64,000 nt of DNA, from positions 372,001 through 436,000 of the forward strand of contig NZ_VIWU01000001.1 in the NCBI RefSeq assembly GCF_007994075.1. Direction: 5' to 3'. Position numbers and translations under genes: made by a program. The notes under the pieces were generated by a model that saw only the letters and a list, made by a program, of their open reading frames with translations, was not told where the DNA came from and did no database searches. Positions 34,634 to 43,879 of this stretch are shown here, piece by piece (within the stretch, counting starts at the first letter, position 1; each line of letters starts with the position of its first letter). Source of the DNA: Pseudonocardia hierapolitana. Lineage in GTDB: Bacteria; Actinomycetota; Actinomycetes; Mycobacteriales; Pseudonocardiaceae.

Positions 34634-35922
34634 GACGAGAAGACCTGCTGGGCGGCCGCCTGCCAGTCGCGCAGGTGCGCCGGGATGTCGGTGGGGTCGG
34701 CGATGAACCGGGTGAGCGCGGCGTCGGCGGTGGTCTGGAGGGCGTCGCTAGAGTCGCGGTTGAAGAACTGCGTGATCTCCTCGGTGTTGTTGAGGAGCTG
34801 AATGCCCTTCTGCACGAGGGGGCTGAAGCCGGAGGTGTCGACGTCCGGCGAGGTCGGCAGGTTGGACGAGCCGGACTTGGTGATGTACTCCTGCTGCTTC
34901 TCGGGCGAGGCGAGGTAGGACAGCAGCGCCTTCGCCCCTTCGGGGTTGTCGCTGCGGGCCGCCGCGAAGTACCCGTCGGTGGGTGCCTCCTCGGCGCTCG
35001 GCACCGACGGGTTGATCGGCGGCACGGAGAAGAAGTCCAGGTCGTCGCGCTGGTCCTCCGGGAAGTACTGGGTGACGAACGCGCCGACGAGGTACATCGC
35101 GGCCTCGTTGTTCACCATCGGTGTGACGGCCTGCTGGGAGTCCCACGAGGTCTGGTTCGGGTGGAAGTACGGGATGAGCCGCCGGTACTCCTCCAGCACG
35201 GCGACCACCTCGGGGTCGGTGAACGAGCGCTGCCCGGCCAGCAGCGCGCGGTGGTAGTCGGCGCCGTTGATCCGCAGGTTCAGGTAGTCGAACCAGCCCG
35301 ACGCCATCCACGCGGTGCTGCCGATCCCGTTGGTGAGCGGGTGGATGCCGCGAGCCTTCAGCTGGTCGCAGAGCGCGATGAACCCGTCCCACGTGGTCGG
35401 CGGTTCGACGCCCCACGAGGCGAACGCCGACTTCTTGTAGAAGACCGACCACCAGTAGTAGCTGGTCGGCACGAAGATCGCCTGGCCGCCCGCCGACGTC
35501 GAGAGCGACCTCAGGGCGTCCGAGAAACGGGCACATGCGCCGTCACCGGTCCACAGGTCGGACAGGTCCATCAGCAGGCCCTCGGCCGCGTAGGAGTTCG
35601 CGACCGACCCGGCGTACCAGGTGAGCACGTCCGGCGGGGTCGCCGACGACAGGTAGGTCGACAGCTGCGCCCGGAACTGCTCGGTGGCCACCGCGTTGAG
35701 CGTGACCGGCGCACCGGCGCCCTGGTACGCGGCCACGATCTCCTCGAGCGCGGCTTTAGGGGCGGTGTCCTGGATCGAGGACTGCAGGGTGATCGTGGCC
35801 GACGCCTGCCCGCCGCCCGCCTCGCCGCCGCCCGAGCCCACGCACGATGCGAGCAGGGGCACGCTGCCCAGGCTCGCGGCCCCGAGCAGGAAACGACGAC
35901 GGGACAGCTCCATTGCTGTCAT
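34630..35922 (-). CDS. Sugar-binding lipoprotein of ABC transporter
   Basis: 430 residues of the family 1 extracellular solute-binding proteins. The N-terminus MELSRRRFLLGAASLG has a twin arginine, and the lipobox LASC marks the lipidated Cys, so Tat export and anchoring are likely. Ligand-domain markers include EQFRAQLSTYLSSATPPDVL, WWSVFYKKSAFASWGV and the late SYLASPEKQQEYI. The start at 35922 (MTAMELS) is supported by GGAGG 5 nt upstream. The ligand is inferred from the operon to be an alpha-galactoside. Confidence 0.93.
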   Translation of the reverse strand: MTAMELSRRRFLLGAASLGSVPLLASCVGSGGGEAGGGQASATITLQSSIQDTAPKAALEEIVAAYQGAGAPVTLNAVATEQFRAQLSTYLSSATPPDVLTWYAGSVANSYAAEGLLMDLSDLWTGDGACARFSDALRSLSTSAGGQAIFVPTSYYWWSVFYKKSAFASWGVEPPTTWDGFIALCDQLKARGIHPLTNGIGSTAWMASGWFDYLNLRINGADYHRALLAGQRSFTDPEVVAVLEEYRRLIPYFHPNQTSWDSQQAVTPMVNNEAAMYLVGAFVTQYFPEDQRDDLDFFSVPPINPSVPSAEEAPTDGYFAAARSDNPEGAKALLSYLASPEKQQEYITKSGSSNLPTSPDVDTSGFSPLVQKGIQLLNNTEEITQFFNRDSSDALQTTADAALTRFIADPTDIPAHLRDWQAAAQQVFSS

Positions 35923-35924
35923 GA

Positions 35925-37193
35925 CTACCTCCGTGATCCTGTGGTGAAGAGGGAGTTGCACTCCTGCTGCAGGGCGACGTCCGCCCACATCGGGTGCTGG
36001 GGTGCGGCGTTGGAGCACACGACCGTGCCCCATGCCCCGCGCTCGCGGGCGTAGCGCACGGCGTCGCGGCAGATCTGGGCCCCGACCGGGCCCTCCTCGA
36101 ACGTGCCGTGCAGCGGCGTGTAGCCGACCCAGCCCTCGCCGAGGACGAGCGGCACGCCGTGCGCGGCCGCCCAGTCCGCGGCGACGTCGAGCCACAGCCG
36201 CAGCTTCTCGTCCATCGCGACGCGGTGCTCGCCGTAGTGGTCGTAGAGCCACCGGTCGAACGCCGCCGGGTCGGTCCAGTCGTGGACGTAGACCTCACAC
36301 GCCTTGATGATCATCGCGTCGAGCCGCCAGCGGTACTCGGCGGGCACCGTCCACTCCGCCACCGGCGGGGCGCCGGGGCGCAGCAGCTGCGCGTTCGCGG
36401 CCTCCTGCGCGAACTCCTCGACCGGGCCGCGCAGGCCGAACTCGTCGATCAGCGCGCCCAGGACGCCGTAGATGTAGGGGTGCACGACGAGCACGTCGAT
36501 GTTCTCCGGGATCCCGCGCATGCTCGCGTGCGGCACCCCGCCGTAGTTGACGGTGCACGGCCGGTCCGGGTGGCGCGCCTTGAACGCGTCGACGGCCTTC
36601 TCCAGCGACGGCCGCAGCTCGACGACCGCGTGCGCGCGTTCCATCCCCTCGGTGAGGTGCCCGATCTGCACCTCGTTGTGGATCTCGGTGAACGCGACGC
36701 GGTCGTCGAGGCCCTCGGCGACGAGCAGGTCGATCAGGTCGGCGTGCGCGGCCGCGAGGCGCTCGGGCCGCTCGCCGGGCGGCACCGCGCGCAGCGCGTC
36801 CCACCAGGCGGGCTCGGCGGCGAACGCGGAACTCTGCTGGTACTCCCAGGACGAGATGATCACGTAGCAGTCGTGCCGGCGCGCGGCCCGGAACAGCTCC
36901 AGCAGGTGTGCGCGGGCGTCGATCGTGGTCGGGGCCTTCACGTCGTACCAGCGCAGGCCCTGTCCGTAGTCCCCGCCGAGCCGCTCCAGCCGCAGCGCCG
37001 AGGTGTCGAGGCCCGAGCCGAACAGCAGGAACGGCATCGCGCAGATCCGCACGGTGTTGTAGCCGCGCTCGACGGCCTGGGCGAAGGCCGCGTCGAGGTC
37101 CTCGAACGGCTCGCCCGGCCCGGTCCGCACGTACCAGGAGAAGTCCCACAGGGTGATCGTCAGGCGTTCGGGCAGGTGGGCGGGGAGTGTCAT
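35925..37193 (-). CDS. Cellulase-like glycoside hydrolase (clan GH-A)
   Basis: 422 residues with a TIM-barrel pattern: LTITLWDFSWYVRTGPGEPF, RGYNTVRICAMPFLLFG, FTEIHNEVQIGH carrying the acid/base-type Asn-Glu, DVLVVHPYIYGV, and a late candidate nucleophile Glu in VPLVLGEGWVGYTP. No signal peptide, so it acts inside the cell on imported oligosaccharide. Substrate unknown. The ATG overlaps the DUF5107 gene stop by 4 bp, and the binding protein starts 2 bp after its stop. Confidence 0.85.
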   Translation of the reverse strand: MTLPAHLPERLTITLWDFSWYVRTGPGEPFEDLDAAFAQAVERGYNTVRICAMPFLLFGSGLDTSALRLERLGGDYGQGLRWYDVKAPTTIDARAHLLELFRAARRHDCYVIISSWEYQQSSAFAAEPAWWDALRAVPPGERPERLAAAHADLIDLLVAEGLDDRVAFTEIHNEVQIGHLTEGMERAHAVVELRPSLEKAVDAFKARHPDRPCTVNYGGVPHASMRGIPENIDVLVVHPYIYGVLGALIDEFGLRGPVEEFAQEAANAQLLRPGAPPVAEWTVPAEYRWRLDAMIIKACEVYVHDWTDPAAFDRWLYDHYGEHRVAMDEKLRLWLDVAADWAAAHGVPLVLGEGWVGYTPLHGTFEEGPVGAQICRDAVRYARERGAWGTVVCSNAAPQHPMWADVALQQECNSLFTTGSRR

Positions 37194-40100
37194 CTGGCCT
37201 CCTCCAGGAGGGGGTGCAGGGCGCCGGCGAGCTCCAGCGCCTCCAGGTGGTGCGGGTCGTCGTGGAGCAGCACGTCGAGGCGCGCGCGGGCCCGGTCGGG
37301 GGCGCCGTCGAGGACGTCGAGCTGCGCGCGGAGGAACTCCACGCGACGCCGGCGCGCCTGCGTCGGATCCTCGGCGAACAGCAGCATCGACGGCAGCGAC
37401 GTCGCGAAGTAGTCGACGGTCGCCGGCGCGGCGTCGAGGGCGTCGACCCACAGGCGCAACGAGTCCGTGCGGCGCACGGCCTCGGCGTCGCGACCGAGCC
37501 GGCGCAGGGCGAGCACAGAGGAGTAGGTGGCCTCGGAGTGCGGGTCGGCGGACATGGCGAGGAAGTCACCGTCGCGGGCGGCGAGCTCCCACGCGGCGCG
37601 CGCGGCGTCGGCGTCCCCCGCAGCGGCGAGGGCGTCTCCGCGCAGCAACTGCAGGGCGGCGGTGCTGGCCAGGGGGTGGCGGGCCTCGCCGAGGGAGGCG
37701 GGCGGGTCGAGCGCGGCGTCGATCGCCGCCACCGCGCTCGCGCCGGGGCGGGCAGCCGCCAGCCGGCACAGCCGGTCCCACGCCCGCAGCACCTCGCCCT
37801 CGCCGCCCTCCCACGGCTGGAACGTGCGGCCGAGCAGCAGCGCACGCGCCTCTTCCAGCCGGCCGGCCGTGAGCAGCAGGTGCGCCAGCGCGACGGTGGC
37901 GTCGTCGCGGGTCTCGACGAGCCCGCGCACGTCCTGCAGCCGGTCCAGCCGCCGCTCCGGCGGCACGCCGCGCCGGGCGTCGAGCTGGTCGCTCTCGAAG
38001 ACGAGCCGGGCATCGGGTCCGGCGACCGCGAGCGCGCGGTCGTACGCGGCGCGCGCCTCGTCGGCGTCGCCGAGGTGGTTCCAGGCCGCGAGGCCGAGGT
38101 TGCGCCACACCACGGGGTCGGACGGGTCCAGCGATGCGCTCGCCCGCCAGGCCGCGATCGCGTCGGCGGGGCGGCCCACCGCGTAGCGCCAGTGGCCGAG
38201 CAGGGCGAGGGCGCGCGCGTCGGCGGGATCCGCGCGCTCCAGCACGGCGACGTCGTCGAGGCGGGACGGGAAACACCAGGTCGCGTCCGCGGTACCGGTG
38301 ACATCCTCCCCCAGGTCGCCGCGGTGGTACTCGATCAGCGGGCCGGCCGCGGTCTGCCCGAGCGGGCGATGGGCCTCGCGTTCCGCGGCGACGCCGAGCA
38401 CGCGCAGCGCGGCCTCGGTCTCACCGACGCCCGCGTACTCGAGCGCGACGTCCAGGCAGGTCTGGGCGTCGGTGGTGAGCGGGTGGCCGGCGAGGTCGCG
38501 GCTCCACCAGTCGAGGGGGTCGAGCGCGAGCGTGTCGCGGACGAGCGCGTCCGCCTCCTCGTGGCGGCCGGTGCGGCGCAGCAGCAGCGCCGTGAGCGCG
38601 CGGGCCTGCAGGTGCTCCGGCTCGGCGCGCCGGACGTCCGCCAGGCGGTCGAGCGCGGCGGCGTCGCGGCCTTCGGCGGCGTCGAGCCGGGCCATCCGGT
38701 AGCCGGCGGGCGCGCGCCAGGCCCGCGCCCACGACGCCGCCGCGTACCGGGCGTACGCCTCGCCGGCGCGGCCCTGCCGCTCGAGCACCAGCCCGAGCAG
38801 GTAGAGCGCCGTGGTGTCGGCGGGGTTCGCGTTGAGCGCCGTGAGCCGGTCGACGGCCGCGGTCAGCAGCGCCTCGGCCTCGGCGAACTCCGCACGCCGG
38901 TACGCCCGGCCGGCCAGCCCGACGCAGCTCGCCAGGTGCCCGGGGTCGCGCCGGATGGCCTCGCGCCAGTACGGCTCGGGCGAGCGGGTGGCGTGCCGGT
39001 ACTGCTCCAGGTGGGCGCCGATCAGCGCGAGCTCCTCGACCGACGCCACGTCCTGCGGCGCAGGGGGCTCGGTGGCCGGGACGACGTCCGGGGCGTCCGG
39101 CACCCGCGAGTCCCAGGTGACGAGCTCCGCGTCACCGTGCAGCACCCGCAGCAGGAGCCGCTCGGGCACGTCCAGGGCGATCCGCGAGCGGTGCGGCGCC
39201 CCGGGAGCGACGTCCGCGCCGACCTCGGCCAGCACGGCGCCCGACGCGTCCTCCAGGCGGATCCGGCAACCCGGCCGCTCCGCCGTCACCGCGAGCCCGA
39301 CCCGCACGCCGTCCGGCTCGACGTCCACCCGCACCGCGGCGTCGACGGTGGCGGCGTGCACCGGGCCGATCTCCTGGATCGGGTACCAGACCTGCGAGAA
39401 CACCTTCGTCTCGCCCGGTGCGATGAACGAGAAGTCGGGCTGGTTGTCGGTGAACACCCCGGCCATCAGCTCGACGTAGGCGGCGCCGTCGTCGCTGAGG
39501 TTGCGGTCCCACGCGTGCCCGAACGCGGCGTTGCCCCACGTCCACTGCTTCTTGCCGACGGCGGTGTACGGGTCGGCGACGTGCACGAACCCGGCCCGTG
39601 CGGCGTGGTCGTACCCGCCGAAGAAGCCCTCGCGGCTGCCGCACATGTACGACGTGGGGACGGGGATGTTGCGGTACCAGTCGAGGCGGTCGCCGCCGGT
39701 CGCGCGCCGGGCCGGGTAGTCGATCCCGTAGTACGGGCGGTCGGCGGCCGGGAACGCGGTGACGGCGCGCTTGGCGTGGTCGGCGACCACGCGGACGTCC
39801 CGGGGGAAGAACGATTGGTACTCGTCGTGGACGCGGGCGGCGACGTTCGCCCACCACAGGAAGGTCTGCGTGAGCTCGCTGCGGTTGTAGAGCCGCACCC
39901 GCAGCTCGACGGTCGCCCGGTCCGGCCGCAGCCGGACACCGTGCATCCCCTTCATGCGCGCGAACGGGTCGTGGTCGGAGCACCAGACGGTGACCGACCC
40001 GTCCGGCTCCTGCTCGATCTCGACGTCGGTGGGCAGGAACGTGGCCGGGCGGTGGTGCTGCGGCCAGTTGAACTCCACCCCGCCCGCGATCCACGGGCCG

Positions 40101-40474
40101 GCCAGCCCCACGAGGGCGGGCTTGATCACGCGGTTGCGGTAGAAGAAGTCGTAGCCCGCGCTGCGGTCGTACCCGACGTGGATGCGCCCGCCGAGCTCGG
40201 GCAGCACCATGATCCGCAGCCAGCGATTCTCCAGGTGGACCGCGTCCCACTCGTGCGGCGCGCCGGTCGCGCTGATCCGGTCGTGGAACGGCAGCGGGTA
40301 CACCCGGCCCGACGAACCCTGGTAGACGCGGCGGTCCAGGTAGGCGGGGTAACGATCGGGCGGCTCGGGCAGGTAGCTGTCGATCGTCACGCGCTCCCGC
40401 CACGCGGCAACTCCCGCGTCCGCCAGTGCGGCGGGCCGGTCCGGGAGCTGCAGCCGGGACTCTCCTTCGAGCAC
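37190..40474 (-). CDS. DUF5107-TPR protein, probable glycoside-metabolising enzyme
   Basis: 1094 residues. Residues 60 to about 390 form the DUF5107 domain (VHLENRWLRIMVLPELGGRI, FFYRNRVIKPALVGLAGPW, GGVEFNWPQHHRPATFLP, FLWWANVAARVHDEYQSFFP), which resembles the galactose-mutarotase-like beta-sandwich of some glycosidases. The C-terminal half consists of tetratricopeptide-type helical repeats (AYRRAEFAEAEALLTAAVDR, AEPEHLQARALTALLLRRTG, VWRNLGLAAWNHLGDADEAR). It is the first gene of the glycoside operon and lacks a signal peptide. I know of no proven reaction for this architecture. Confidence 0.85.
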   Translation of the reverse strand: MLEGESRLQLPDRPAALADAGVAAWRERVTIDSYLPEPPDRYPAYLDRRVYQGSSGRVYPLPFHDRISATGAPHEWDAVHLENRWLRIMVLPELGGRIHVGYDRSAGYDFFYRNRVIKPALVGLAGPWIAGGVEFNWPQHHRPATFLPTDVEIEQEPDGSVTVWCSDHDPFARMKGMHGVRLRPDRATVELRVRLYNRSELTQTFLWWANVAARVHDEYQSFFPRDVRVVADHAKRAVTAFPAADRPYYGIDYPARRATGGDRLDWYRNIPVPTSYMCGSREGFFGGYDHAARAGFVHVADPYTAVGKKQWTWGNAAFGHAWDRNLSDDGAAYVELMAGVFTDNQPDFSFIAPGETKVFSQVWYPIQEIGPVHAATVDAAVRVDVEPDGVRVGLAVTAERPGCRIRLEDASGAVLAEVGADVAPGAPHRSRIALDVPERLLLRVLHGDAELVTWDSRVPDAPDVVPATEPPAPQDVASVEELALIGAHLEQYRHATRSPEPYWREAIRRDPGHLASCVGLAGRAYRRAEFAEAEALLTAAVDRLTALNANPADTTALYLLGLVLERQGRAGEAYARYAAASWARAWRAPAGYRMARLDAAEGRDAAALDRLADVRRAEPEHLQARALTALLLRRTGRHEEADALVRDTLALDPLDWWSRDLAGHPLTTDAQTCLDVALEYAGVGETEAALRVLGVAAEREAHRPLGQTAAGPLIEYHRGDLGEDVTGTADATWCFPSRLDDVAVLERADPADARALALLGHWRYAVGRPADAIAAWRASASLDPSDPVVWRNLGLAAWNHLGDADEARAAYDRALAVAGPDARLVFESDQLDARRGVPPERRLDRLQDVRGLVETRDDATVALAHLLLTAGRLEEARALLLGRTFQPWEGGEGEVLRAWDRLCRLAAARPGASAVAAIDAALDPPASLGEARHPLASTAALQLLRGDALAAAGDADAARAAWELAARDGDFLAMSADPHSEATYSSVLALRRLGRDAEAVRRTDSLRLWVDALDAAPATVDYFATSLPSMLLFAEDPTQARRRRVEFLRAQLDVLDGAPDRARARLDVLLHDDPHHLEALELAGALHPLLEEAR

Positions 40475-40577
40475 GCCGCGACGCTACGAGCGCCGCCTAC
40501 ACGAGGGGTATGGGCGATTCGACCGAGATACCTGGACGATTCGACGACGATCCGACGACGCCGCCTAGGCTGAACCC

Positions 40578-41456
40578 GTGTTCCTGCCCGACGGCTTCCC
40601 CGGCCAGCGGCTGCGCGTGCTCCCCCGGCCGCTGGTCGCCTCGGCCCTGCGCAGGCCGCCGACGTCGGGGCTGCTCGTCACCGACGCCGGCTACTTCCCG
40701 CGCGCGGCGAACCACGGCCGACGTCGGGCGGAAGGCGCGCCGGAGGCGATCGTGATCGTCTGCGTCGACGGCTACGGCCGCTGCGAGGCGGGTGGCCGCA
40801 CGACGACGTTGGGGCCGGGGCACGCGCTCGTGCTGCCGCCGGGCAGGCCGCACGTCTACATCGCCGACCCGGAACGCCCATGGACGATCTGGTGGCTGCA
40901 CGCGGCCGGCACGCAGGTGCCGGAGCTGCTGTCGGTCATCGCACCGGACGGGCGGGAGACCCTCGTCGAGCTGCACGACGCGTACCGCGCCGTCGCGACC
41001 ATCGACGACGCCATCGCCTGCTTCGAGCGCGACGAGACGCTCCCCAGCCTGATCTCGGCGGCCGGGGCCGGGTGGGCGCTGCTCGCCCAGCTGGCCGCCG
41101 ACGTGGCGGCGGGCGGCCCGCAGCGCACGGAGCCGGTCCGCCAGGCGCAGGACTACCTGCGCCGCAACTTCGCCAAGCCGCTCAGCGTGGCCGAGCTCGC
41201 GCGCACGGCGGGCCTGTCCCCATCGCACTTCTCGGCGCTCTTCCGCGCGGCCACGGGCGGCGGCGTGGTCGAGTACACCAAGCGGCTGCGGATGGCCCGG
41301 GCCCGGGAGCTGCTGATCACCTCGTCCCGGGACATCGGGGACATCGCCGAGGCCGTCGGCTACACCGACGCCTTCTACTTCTCGAGACAGTTCCGCACCG
41401 TGCACGGGTGCAGCCCGAGCGAGTACCGGAGCGAACACCGTCAGGGAGGAGGCTGA
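40578..41456 (+). CDS. AraC-family regulator of glycoside operon
   Basis: 292 residues. The N-terminal cupin (GRCEAGGRTTTLGPGHALVLPPGRPHVYI) probably senses the sugar. The C-terminal double helix-turn-helix is PLSVAELARTAGLSPSHFSALFR and DIGDIAEAVGYTDAFYFSRQF, ending HGCSPSEYR. Divergent from the DUF5107 gene with a 103-bp promoter gap, so it likely controls the seven-gene operon. A second copy of its 3' end lies after VapC. Confidence 0.92.
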   Translation: MFLPDGFPGQRLRVLPRPLVASALRRPPTSGLLVTDAGYFPRAANHGRRRAEGAPEAIVIVCVDGYGRCEAGGRTTTLGPGHALVLPPGRPHVYIADPERPWTIWWLHAAGTQVPELLSVIAPDGRETLVELHDAYRAVATIDDAIACFERDETLPSLISAAGAGWALLAQLAADVAAGGPQRTEPVRQAQDYLRRNFAKPLSVAELARTAGLSPSHFSALFRAATGGGVVEYTKRLRMARARELLITSSRDIGDIAEAVGYTDAFYFSRQFRTVHGCSPSEYRSEHRQGGG

Positions 41457-41507
41457 TGACCGGCCGCCCCGGGTCTCGAGCTCCGGACGTACTGGGATAC
41501 TGAGCTG

Positions 41508-41717
41508 GTGACCGCCAAGGAACGGCTGCGCGAGATCGTCGAATCGCTCGATGACGAGCAGGCCGAGCGCGCCCTGAGTGCGCTCGCCGCGCTCGATGCC
41601 GTTCCCGTCCAGCGGTCCGCCCGGCCCCAGCCACGCTCACTGGGCCATGGCGCGAGTGGGCGCCGCGAACTCTCCGAGAAGGTCGATGAAATCCTCGCGG
41701 ACGGCTTCGGCCGGTAG
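41508..41717 (+). CDS. Antitoxin of VapBC-type module
   Basis: 69 residues. Helical N-terminus TAKERLREIVESLDDEQAERALSAL, then a Pro/Arg-rich linker and a C-terminal helix RELSEKVDEILADGFGR that would wrap the toxin. It ends 8 bp before the PIN toxin gene. The N-terminal part resembles short actinobacterial antitoxins but is not diagnostic; the call rests on position. Confidence 0.75.
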   Translation: MTAKERLREIVESLDDEQAERALSALAALDAVPVQRSARPQPRSLGHGASGRRELSEKVDEILADGFGR

Positions 41718-41725
41718 CCGACGAC

Positions 41726-42154
41726 GTGATCATCGTCGACACGAATGTTCTCGTGGCGCTCACCGATCGGGACGACCAGCACCACGCGCTATGCCGAAGC
41801 TGGCTCGGAACAACGGAATCTCCACTGCTCGTACCGTCCACGGTACTGGCCGAGGCTTGCTACTTGATCGACAGAGAGCTCGGGCCGGAGACGGAAGCAG
41901 CGTTCCTCGACGATGTCGGCACGAGCCCCGACTATCCCTACAGGCTCGTGGAGCTCGTGAACTCGGATCTTCGCCGGATGGCTGAACTGGTCCGTCAGTA
42001 CGCGGACCGGCGGCTCGGCGGCACGGACGCATCGGTCGTCGCCATCGCCGAGCGCGTCGGGGCGACCACTGTCGCCACTCTGAACCGGCGCGACTTCGAC
42101 AATCTCAGGCCGAAGCACGCCGCAGCGCTCGATATCGTTCCGGCGCGACGGTAG
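41726..42154 (+). CDS. PIN-domain toxin (VapC family)
   Basis: 142 residues. PIN ribonuclease fold with acidic residues in IIVDTNVLVALTDRDDQHH, the Glu in LVPSTVLAEACYLIDREL, and GTDASVVAIAERVG, ending TLNRRDFDNLRP. It would cleave specific RNAs when unbound. The base composition looks lower in GC than the flanking genes, which fits acquisition. The module lies between two copies of an araC 3' segment. Confidence 0.9.
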   Translation: MIIVDTNVLVALTDRDDQHHALCRSWLGTTESPLLVPSTVLAEACYLIDRELGPETEAAFLDDVGTSPDYPYRLVELVNSDLRRMAELVRQYADRRLGGTDASVVAIAERVGATTVATLNRRDFDNLRPKHAAALDIVPARR

Positions 42155-42166
42155 AGCAGTCGCCCG

Positions 42167-42238
42167 CTACGGCAGCGTAGGGATCTCCGGCCCTCTGCCG
42201 TGACCAGCACCGGGTGCTTCAACTGCGCAGCACGGTCC
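42167..42238 (-). pseudogene. Remnant of methionine aminopeptidase 3' end
   Basis: Read on the minus strand, DRAAQLKHPVLVTAEG then, after a frameshift, PEITPLP-like codons (PEIPTLP) and a TAG stop align with the end of the intact map product ([20 protein letters not shown]). About 70 bp align with the map 3' end at 48447-48520. No other part of a map gene is seen here. Confidence 0.75.
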
Positions 42239-42251
42239 GCTCCACCCTTCG

Positions 42252-42320
42252 CCCGGCAATTCCTCACGGTGCACGGGTGCAGCCCGAGCGACTACCGGGC
42301 CGCCCGCCGGGAGGGCAGAC
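42252..42320 (+). pseudogene. Remnant of AraC-family 3' end
   Basis: The translation ARQFLTVHGCSPSDYRAARREG parallels the C-terminus of the intact AraC regulator (SRQFRTVHGCSPSEYR). It has no upstream helix-turn-helix and starts abruptly beside the map remnant. It carries the right copy of the 30-bp direct repeat. Confidence 0.8.
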
Positions 42321-42337
42321 CGAAGGCCGTGTCACCT

Positions 42338-43879
42338 TCACCCGCCGGGCGCGACCAGGACCTGTTGGCCCTCGCGCAGCCCGCCGACGACCTGCGTGAC
42401 GCTGTCGCCCGCGAGGCCGAGCTCGACCTGGACCTGCCGCTGCGCGCCGTCGGGCTCCAGCACCGTGACGATGCCGCTGCCCCCGCTCTGCATGAGCGCG
42501 CCGTTCGGTATGGCGAGGGTGTCGTCACGGTGGTCCACCACGACGTTGGCGGACGCCGTCAGGCCGTCCCTCAGCCGGGGGTCGAGCTCGTTGAGCACGA
42601 TCACGGCGTAGTAGCTCGTGACGCCCCGGATGTCCGTGGCGGTCGGCGCGATGCTCGCGACCCTGCCGGATCGGGTCAGGTCGGGGATGGCGTCGAAGGT
42701 CGCCTCGACCGCCTGGTTCGGCTGGACGAGCGCCGCGTCGGTCTCGGCGAACGGCGCGACGATCCGGAAGCTCTGGACGTCGCCGAGCACGATGAACGCC
42801 GAGCCGCCGGGCCGCTCGTTCTCGTTGCCGGCCTGTTCGCTCGACGACACCGCGGAGCCGCGCTCCGGCAGCGGGACGGTGCCGCCCGGCGCGAGCGGGG
42901 TGGTTCCCGAGCCGCCGCCGAGGAACTCGCCGACCACACCGTTGATGCTCGCGACCTTGCCTGCGACGGGCGAGCGCAGGATCGTGTCCTCCACCGTGCG
43001 CCGTGCCAGGTCGACCTCGGCCTGCAGCTGCGCGACCACCGCGGCCTGCTCGTCGATGTCGTGCGGGCGGTCGCCGCGGGCGCCTTCTGCCTCGTTCTTC
43101 GCGGCCTCCAGCTCGCGGCGGGCGTTCTCGATCGCCAGGTCCTGCTCGGCCCGGTCGACCCGCCGCTGGTTCTCGGCCCTCTCGAGGGCCGCCTCGCTGG
43201 CGCGCACCTGGCGCTCGGCCTGCTCGACCTCGGCTTCCTTCTCCGCGGCGACATCGCAGTCCTCGGCCTGCCTGCCCCGCCCGGAGAGCGGGATGAGCGG
43301 CTCGTCCCGTCCGTCGTCCCGCTCGGCGGCCCTGCGGTCAGCGGCGGTGCACGAGCGCCGGTGCCCCCGGGTCCGGGCCTTGGTGTCGTGCAGGACCTCC
43401 TTGTCGAGCTCCAGCTGCCGCTCCGCCTCCTCGACGGCCGACGCGTTGGCGTCGTCGACCGCCTCGGCCCGTTCCTTCGTGGCCTTCAGGACCGCGCCCG
43501 CCCGTTCGACGTCGTCCTCCGCGGCGTTCACCTGGTTCCCGCCCCGGATCCGGGCCAGCACCGCCTGCTCCTGCGCCAGCTGCGCCTCGGCCGCCGCGAG
43601 GTCCTGGCGCGCCGAGAAGTCGTCGAGCCGGGCCAGGATCTGCCCCGGCTCGACCTGCTGCCCGACGGCGACGTTGACCTCCACGAGCTTGCCGCCTTCG
43701 GGGAATCCGACGTTCTGCTCCGTGATGGCCTGCAGGGAACCGGTGGCGGTGACGGTCGACGTCACGCTCGTCCGGGTCACCTTCACCGTGAGCGGTTCGG
43801 ACTCCGCACTGGTACACCCGGCCAGCAGCAGCACGAGTGCCGCGGCGGCGAGGCGACGGACGGCGGTTCGGGTGGTCAT
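42338..43879 (-). CDS. Periplasmic-adaptor-type lipoprotein (MacA/HlyD family)
   Basis: 513 residues. Signal peptide with lipobox LLAGC, then a biotinyl-lipoyl half ([20 protein letters not shown]), a long coiled coil of about 200 residues rich in Glu/Arg/Ala ([31 protein letters not shown]), the second lipoyl half ([19 protein letters not shown]), and beta-barrel domains ([20 protein letters not shown]). The coiled coil carries a polar insert with two Cys. Its ATG overlaps the permease stop by 4 bp. It links the permease to the cell surface. Confidence 0.9.
   Translation of the reverse strand: MTTRTAVRRLAAAALVLLLAGCTSAESEPLTVKVTRTSVTSTVTATGSLQAITEQNVGFPEGGKLVEVNVAVGQQVEPGQILARLDDFSARQDLAAAEAQLAQEQAVLARIRGGNQVNAAEDDVERAGAVLKATKERAEAVDDANASAVEEAERQLELDKEVLHDTKARTRGHRRSCTAADRRAAERDDGRDEPLIPLSGRGRQAEDCDVAAEKEAEVEQAERQVRASEAALERAENQRRVDRAEQDLAIENARRELEAAKNEAEGARGDRPHDIDEQAAVVAQLQAEVDLARRTVEDTILRSPVAGKVASINGVVGEFLGGGSGTTPLAPGGTVPLPERGSAVSSSEQAGNENERPGGSAFIVLGDVQSFRIVAPFAETDAALVQPNQAVEATFDAIPDLTRSGRVASIAPTATDIRGVTSYYAVIVLNELDPRLRDGLTASANVVVDHRDDTLAIPNGALMQSGGSGIVTVLEPDGAQRQVQVELGLAGDSVTQVVGGLREGQQVLVAPGG

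Larger units (their letters stand above)
41400..42298. repeat. 30-bp direct repeat bracketing VapBC
   Basis: GTGCACGGGTGCAGCCCGAG continuing to TACCGG occurs at 41400-41429, inside the AraC gene, and again at 42269-42298 with one mismatch. The copies are 869 bp apart and enclose the VapBC pair. Confidence 0.9.
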
